Source: Pseudomonadota bacterium (GTDB taxonomy: Bacteria > Pseudomonadota > Alphaproteobacteria > Caulobacterales > Caulobacteraceae). Taken from it: a stretch of 9,249 nt of DNA. The notes beneath the pieces are model-generated. The model did not search any database. It saw only the letters and a program-made list of their open reading frames with translations, and was not told the origin of the DNA. Location: assembly GCA_023386645.1 (NCBI GenBank), contig JAEWJI010000067.1, positions 1 through 9,249 on the forward strand. Reading direction: 5' to 3'. Within the stretch, counting starts at the first letter, position 1, and each line of letters opens with the position of its first letter. Positions 6,556 to 9,249 of this stretch are shown here, one piece after another. Position numbers and translations under genes: made by a program.

Positions 6556-6579
6556 TCGACCGCCGTTCCTTACAACGGC
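6542..6579 (+). other. Two tandem hairpins at the end of the acyltransferase/oxygenase operon
   Basis: CGATCAG (6542-6548) pairs with CTGATCG (6552-6558), straddling the stop codon with a 3-nt loop. GCCGTT (6562-6567) pairs with AACGGC (6574-6579). Neither is followed by a clear T-run, so they are not a classic terminator. They may mark the 3' end of this operon, which is otherwise without a visible terminator before the next gene. Confidence 0.35.
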
Positions 6580-6594
6580 TTCATGACCTCGATT

Positions 6595-6600
6595 TAAAAT
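6595..6600 (+). promoter_or_regulatory. Possible -10 element for the GIN-domain gene
   Basis: TAAAAT, inside an AT-rich patch ATTTAAAAT, stands out in this GC-rich DNA and matches 5 of 6 positions of TATAAT. No good -35 is seen at the proper spacing (TTACAA at 6570-6575 is poor and 19 nt away). It lies about 60 nt before the ATG at 6659. Confidence 0.3.
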
Positions 6601-6658
6601 GACTCGGCGGCGCACCCGGCGCACCTTTCCGACACATTCCGGAGAGGGAGATCCGCTC

Positions 6659-7537
6659 ATGAAGTCGCTTCTGACCACCGCCGCCGTCGCCGTTCTGGCT
6701 CTGGGCGCCGCCGCCGCGCCGGCTGCCGCCAAGGAGGCGAGCGAAGTGCGAGTGCGCAACGCCGTCGCCCGCATGGTCGTGATCGTCGAGAACCGGGCCG
6801 ACACGGTCGTCGAAGTCCAGCAGGGATCGGCGGGTTTGCCGGCCCTGCGGGTGACGCGCTCGGGCGACGAACTGCGGATCGACGGCGGCCTGGGACGCAA
6901 CGCTATTCGCAACTGTCGTAGCGGGGCGGCTGGCGGTCAGCCAGGGGAGGGAGCCTCGGTCGAGGTTCGCGGGCAGGGTCAGGTCAATGTGTCGTCCGCG
7001 CCGCTGATCGTGGTCCGCACCCCTAGCCGGGTGGACGTCGAGATCAAGGACAACTCCGCGGTGTTCGGCGCGATCGGACGCGGCGCCTCCTCCGTCTCCC
7101 TGGCGTCGGCCGGATGCGGGGACTGGACGATCGCCAATACCGAAGGCGAGATCGAACTGGCGCTCGCGGGCTCCGGTGACATCCGGCTCGGTTCGTCGCG
7201 GAGCCTGGAAGTGAGCCTGGCCGGCTCCGGCAACGTCTCCAGCGGCGCGACCCGCAGCCTGGAAGCCAACATCGCGGGCTCGGGAGACATTTCGGTTGCT
7301 CGCCTGGACGGTCCGTTGGACGCCAACATCGCGGGCTCTGGCGACATCACGGTGGCAGGCGGCGCCGTCGGCCAGGTCAGCGCCAATATCGTGGGTTCTG
7401 GCGACGTGGCGGTGCGCGGCCCGGTCGCCGGCGTGTCCGCAAATGTGATGGGTTCGGGCGATGTGGTCGTCCAGTCGGTCTCCGGCTCGGTCGAGCGCCA
7501 TGTCATGGGCTCCGGCAGGGTTCGCGTCGGAGGGTAA
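6659..7537 (+). CDS. Exported GIN-domain (DUF2807) protein with Gly-Ser-Gly-Asp repeats
   Basis: The 292-aa protein starts with a clear Sec signal peptide (MKSLLTTAAVAVLALGAAAAPAAA, cleavage near residue 24) and is expected in the periplasm or at the cell surface. Residues 28-130 are a beta-rich region with several Val-rich strands. From about 150 to the end it consists of short beta repeats, each with a turn of the form [A/V/M]GSGD[I/V] at 170, 188, 206, 224, 245 and 264, preceded by a degenerate AGCGDW (151) and followed by MGSGRV (283). This is the pattern of the GIN/DUF2807 fold, a right-handed beta-helix whose biological role is poorly known; 'auto-transporter adhesin head' is only the family label. 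Two cysteines (86, 153) could form a disulfide. ATG at 6659 is chosen over 6599 because GGAGAGGGAG (6641-6650) lies 8 nt upstream and the signal peptide starts there. A strong terminator follows. Confidence 0.9.
   Translation: MKSLLTTAAVAVLALGAAAAPAAAKEASEVRVRNAVARMVVIVENRADTVVEVQQGSAGLPALRVTRSGDELRIDGGLGRNAIRNCRSGAAGGQPGEGASVEVRGQGQVNVSSAPLIVVRTPSRVDVEIKDNSAVFGAIGRGASSVSLASAGCGDWTIANTEGEIELALAGSGDIRLGSSRSLEVSLAGSGNVSSGATRSLEANIAGSGDISVARLDGPLDANIAGSGDITVAGGAVGQVSANIVGSGDVAVRGPVAGVSANVMGSGDVVVQSVSGSVERHVMGSGRVRVGG
7109..7522 (+). repeat. Degenerate in-frame repeats of the GIN beta-helix
   Basis: Eight coding repeats, each centred on a Gly-Ser-Gly-Asp turn, are spaced mostly 54 to 63 nt (18, 18, 18, 21, 19 and 19 residues between the six canonical and final units). 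DNA identity between units is partial: the turn codons and the ANI strand before them are best kept. The repeats are protein structural units, not a mobile or CRISPR repeat. Confidence 0.8.
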
Positions 7538-7559
7538 CCCCCACCTGCCCGACGCGGCG

Positions 7560-7597
7560 AAAAGGCCTGGGTGCGCGTAAGCCGCCCCAGGCCTTTT
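7560..7597 (+). terminator. Strong Rho-independent terminator after the GIN gene
   Basis: AAAAGGCCTGGG (7560-7571) and CCCAGGCCTTTT (7586-7597) form a perfect 12-bp inverted repeat with a 14-nt loop. The A/T ends give a U-tract in both directions, so it could terminate either strand. It separates the GIN gene from the next plus-strand gene. Confidence 0.92.
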
Positions 7598-7673
7598 CCA
7601 TGTCCGGCCTCCCGAGACCGTCAGGATCGGTGGGCTGCGTCGGTCACTGGGAACGGACATGTTGCGGGTGTTC

Positions 7674-7680
7674 AGGAGGA
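7674..7680 (+). promoter_or_regulatory. Near-perfect Shine-Dalgarno that decides the start at 7686
   Basis: AGGAGGA lies 5 nt before the ATG at 7686, and inside the alternative longer reading that would begin at 7659. It therefore supports 7686 as the start. Confidence 0.8.
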
Positions 7681-7685
7681 CGGGA

Positions 7686-8657
7686 ATGGCTCGATCGATC
7701 ACGCTGGCCCTGGCGGCCGCTATGGCCTGCGCCGGCGCGGCGCAGGCGCAGGAGACATCGCCGCCCACGCCGCGCGAGGCCCTGACCTGGATGATCCTGA
7801 ACGAGATCAATGGCGCCTATTTCGATCGCGCCGAGCCGATGAACCGCCCGGCCATCGTCACCCAGGTTCCGGAGGGCATGCTGAGGGCCGTCGACATCTC
7901 TCACGACGGCGTGGATGATTGGCTGATCGACTACACCGACAGCGGCATGTCCTGGTGCGGCACCGGTGGCTGCCTGCGCACCCTGTACGTCAGCGTCACC
8001 GACGGCCTCTACGTCCAGGCCTGGAACGAGCAGAGTTTCGACTTCCAGATCGAGGAGCGGGGCGGGGAGACGGTGATCGAGACGCCGGTGCATCACACCT
8101 ACTGCGTGCCCGATGATTTCGACTGCGCCTACGCCTGGGCCTGGGACGCCGAGGCCGGCGGGCTGGTCGAGCGGCCGAACCGGGCGGGCCAGACTGTGCT
8201 GCGCGGCGGCATCGCGCCGGTGGCGATCGATGAACCGCATCGTGAGCCGGACGGCCTGCCGCCCGTGCTGGGGCAGGTCTGGCGGACGGAAGGCCGAAGC
8301 TGTCCCTCCACCTGGCAGCCGGGCATGCTGGACCAGCGTCGTCCGGTTATCCGCAGCACCCCGGACCTGAACGGTGACGGACGGCGCGACTGGCTGGTGG
8401 AGCCGCCCTATGCCTGCGAGGACCGCGCGGGCGATCCCGTGGATCAGCCGCCGTTCCGTATCTATCTGAGCCGGGCGGAAGGCGATCCGGTGCAGGCCTA
8501 TGAGTCCGAGACCGACCGCTACGCAGCTTTCGACATCGCCAGCCGCCCCGCGATGCTGATCGCCAACCCTTCATGCGGCTATGGAACGGCGTGTCCAGAC
8601 CTGCGCCTGCGCTGGGATGCGGGTGCGGGCAGCTTCATCCCGGCGCCGGCTCGCTGA
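7686..8657 (+). CDS. Exported cysteine-rich protein with two DxNxDGxxD (FG-GAP/EF-hand-like) loops
   Basis: The 323-aa protein has a Sec signal peptide (MARSITLALAAAMACAGAAQA, cleavage near 21-22), so it should be periplasmic or secreted. The mature part has two acidic loops of the calcium-binding type: DISHDGVDDWLIDY (70-83) and DLNGDGRRDWLVEPP (227-241). Each is followed by a DWL strand, as in FG-GAP/VCBS-type repeats. The two loops suggest a duplicated domain. Mature cysteines number eight (91, 96, 140, 147, 206, 244, 297, 303), an even count compatible with four disulfides. I do not recognise an enzyme motif. The start at 7686 is fixed by AGGAGGA; the ATG at 7659 would put an arginine-rich segment before the signal. 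It stands alone between the terminator at 7560-7597 and the rpsJ promoter; no clear promoter or terminator of its own was seen. Confidence 0.82.
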   Translation: MARSITLALAAAMACAGAAQAQETSPPTPREALTWMILNEINGAYFDRAEPMNRPAIVTQVPEGMLRAVDISHDGVDDWLIDYTDSGMSWCGTGGCLRTLYVSVTDGLYVQAWNEQSFDFQIEERGGETVIETPVHHTYCVPDDFDCAYAWAWDAEAGGLVERPNRAGQTVLRGGIAPVAIDEPHREPDGLPPVLGQVWRTEGRSCPSTWQPGMLDQRRPVIRSTPDLNGDGRRDWLVEPPYACEDRAGDPVDQPPFRIYLSRAEGDPVQAYESETDRYAAFDIASRPAMLIANPSCGYGTACPDLRLRWDAGAGSFIPAPAR

Positions 8658-8683
8658 AGCCCGCCGGGCCACAGTTTCGCCGC

Positions 8684-8712
8684 TTGACGGAAACGGAATC
8701 GGGCGGCATAAG
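8684..8712 (+). promoter_or_regulatory. Probable promoter of the S10 ribosomal protein operon
   Basis: TTGACG at 8684-8689 is an excellent -35 (TTGACG is also the Caulobacter form). CATAAG at 8707-8712 matches 4 of 6 positions of TATAAT at exactly 17-nt spacing. Transcription would start near 8719, giving a leader of about 230 nt before rpsJ. It fits the need for a dedicated promoter, since tuf is terminated 8.5 kb upstream. Confidence 0.65.
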
Positions 8713-8718
8713 CGCGCC

Positions 8719-8947
8719 TCTTGTTGGACCGGCTGTGCATCGCGAGATGCAGACGCGGTTCGCAAGGACGACCTGAGTACCTGTTCTTTGCAGCGCTCTG
8801 GACTTCAGCGGCCTTCGCGGGCATCCGCGTGGGCCGATCGTTTTTGCGAAACGTGCGTACCTTGAGGGCTTCGGCCCGAAGGCCTCCGGTCTTTGAAATG
8901 GTTCACAGGGACGCAGGTTCAAACCTGCTTGGGAAGTTAGCACCGAT
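8719..8947 (+). promoter_or_regulatory. Structured 5' leader of rpsJ, candidate ribosomal-protein autoregulation site
   Basis: This roughly 230-nt non-coding stretch holds a series of hairpins readable by eye. TGCATC/GATGCA closes a GCGA tetraloop (8736-8751). A 10-bp two-part stem lies at 8809-8836, followed 4 nt later by TTTTT (8841-8845). A 10-bp stem with one mismatch at 8864-8886 competes with a GGGC-TTCG-GCCC hairpin (8866-8877). GCAGG(TT)/(AA)CCTGC spans 8913-8928. The ribosome-binding sequence GGGAAG (8931-8936) sits just after the last hairpin, 11 nt from the ATG. In E. coli the S10 leader is controlled by L4 through attenuation and translation; whether this leader works likewise is inference. 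Short open frames through the region look random. Confidence 0.5.
8809..8845 (+). terminator. Attenuator-like hairpin with U-run inside the rpsJ leader
   Basis: CGGCC (8809-8813) pairs with GGCCG (8832-8836). Inside, across a 2x2 internal loop, CGCGG (8816-8820) pairs with CCGCG (8825-8829) around GCAT. ATCG and then TTTTT (8841-8845) follow. The 4-nt gap before the U-run makes it weaker than a canonical terminator, which would suit a regulated pause or attenuation site. Confidence 0.4.

Positions 8948-9249
<302 letters not shown>

Noticed and set aside
7109..7522. Repeat array that could be taken for CRISPR or tandem satellite DNA
   Set aside because: The repeats are in frame, degenerate at DNA level, of varying period, and encode a known beta-repeat protein.
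7650..7685. GGGAAC upstream of the gene at 7686 as an EcfG promoter
   Set aside because: No CGTT-like -10 occurs 16-17 nt downstream; that position falls on the Shine-Dalgarno region.
6581..7810. 409-aa open frame on the minus strand antisense to the GIN gene
   Set aside because: It is a by-product of GC-rich codon use. The plus strand has a signal peptide, Shine-Dalgarno, recognised fold and terminator in exactly the right places, and the antisense protein matches nothing I know.
8913..8928. GGTTCAAACC looks like the T-arm of a tRNA
   Set aside because: With a 7-nt T-loop the stem does not pair, and no acceptor, anticodon or D arm is found around it. It is kept only as a hairpin of the rpsJ leader.

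Overview
The window comes from a GC-rich alphaproteobacterium, most likely a member of the Caulobacterales (Caulobacter or Brevundimonas type). The evidence is the strong GC bias and the near-diagnostic sequences of the two edge genes, the EF-Tu C-terminus at the left edge and ribosomal protein S10 at the right edge. The assignment rests on remembered family sequence, not on a search.

Layout. (1) 1-226: the last 41 codons of tuf (EF-Tu), a GC-rich hairpin and a Rho-independent terminator. (2) 284-2263, plus strand: a small conserved protein of unknown function, then a lipoprotein carboxylesterase of type B. (3) 4346-2260, minus strand: a tiny disordered protein whose stop overlaps the start of a secreted SGNH/GDSL hydrolase, followed by a lipoprotein L,D-transpeptidase with PG-binding, LysM-like and YkuD domains. 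The transpeptidase and the carboxylesterase converge and share a CTAG that holds both stop codons. (4) 4502-6555, plus strand: a tight two-gene operon of a FemAB/CelD-like GNAT acyltransferase and a JmjC/cupin-like putative Fe(II)/2-oxoglutarate oxygenase. (5) 6659-7537: an exported GIN-domain (DUF2807) protein with a ladder of Gly-Ser-Gly-Asp repeats, closed by a very strong terminator. (6) 7686-8657: an exported, cysteine-rich protein with two Ca-binding-like DxNxDGxxD loops. (7) 8658-9249: a probable strong promoter, a roughly 230-nt structured leader with several hairpins, and rpsJ (S10), cut by the window edge.

How it fits together. In many proteobacteria tuf is followed directly by rpsJ. 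Here about 8.8 kb of mostly envelope-directed genes separates them: five of the eight complete larger genes carry a signal peptide or lipobox. As a result S10 seems to have its own promoter and leader. The inserted genes do not form one pathway that I can prove. Peptidoglycan crosslinking, two exported esterase-type hydrolases and two surface or periplasmic beta-rich proteins suggest an envelope theme. The acyltransferase/oxygenase pair has no clear export signal and is the best candidate for an undescribed modification activity. No mobile element, CRISPR array, tRNA or rRNA was found.
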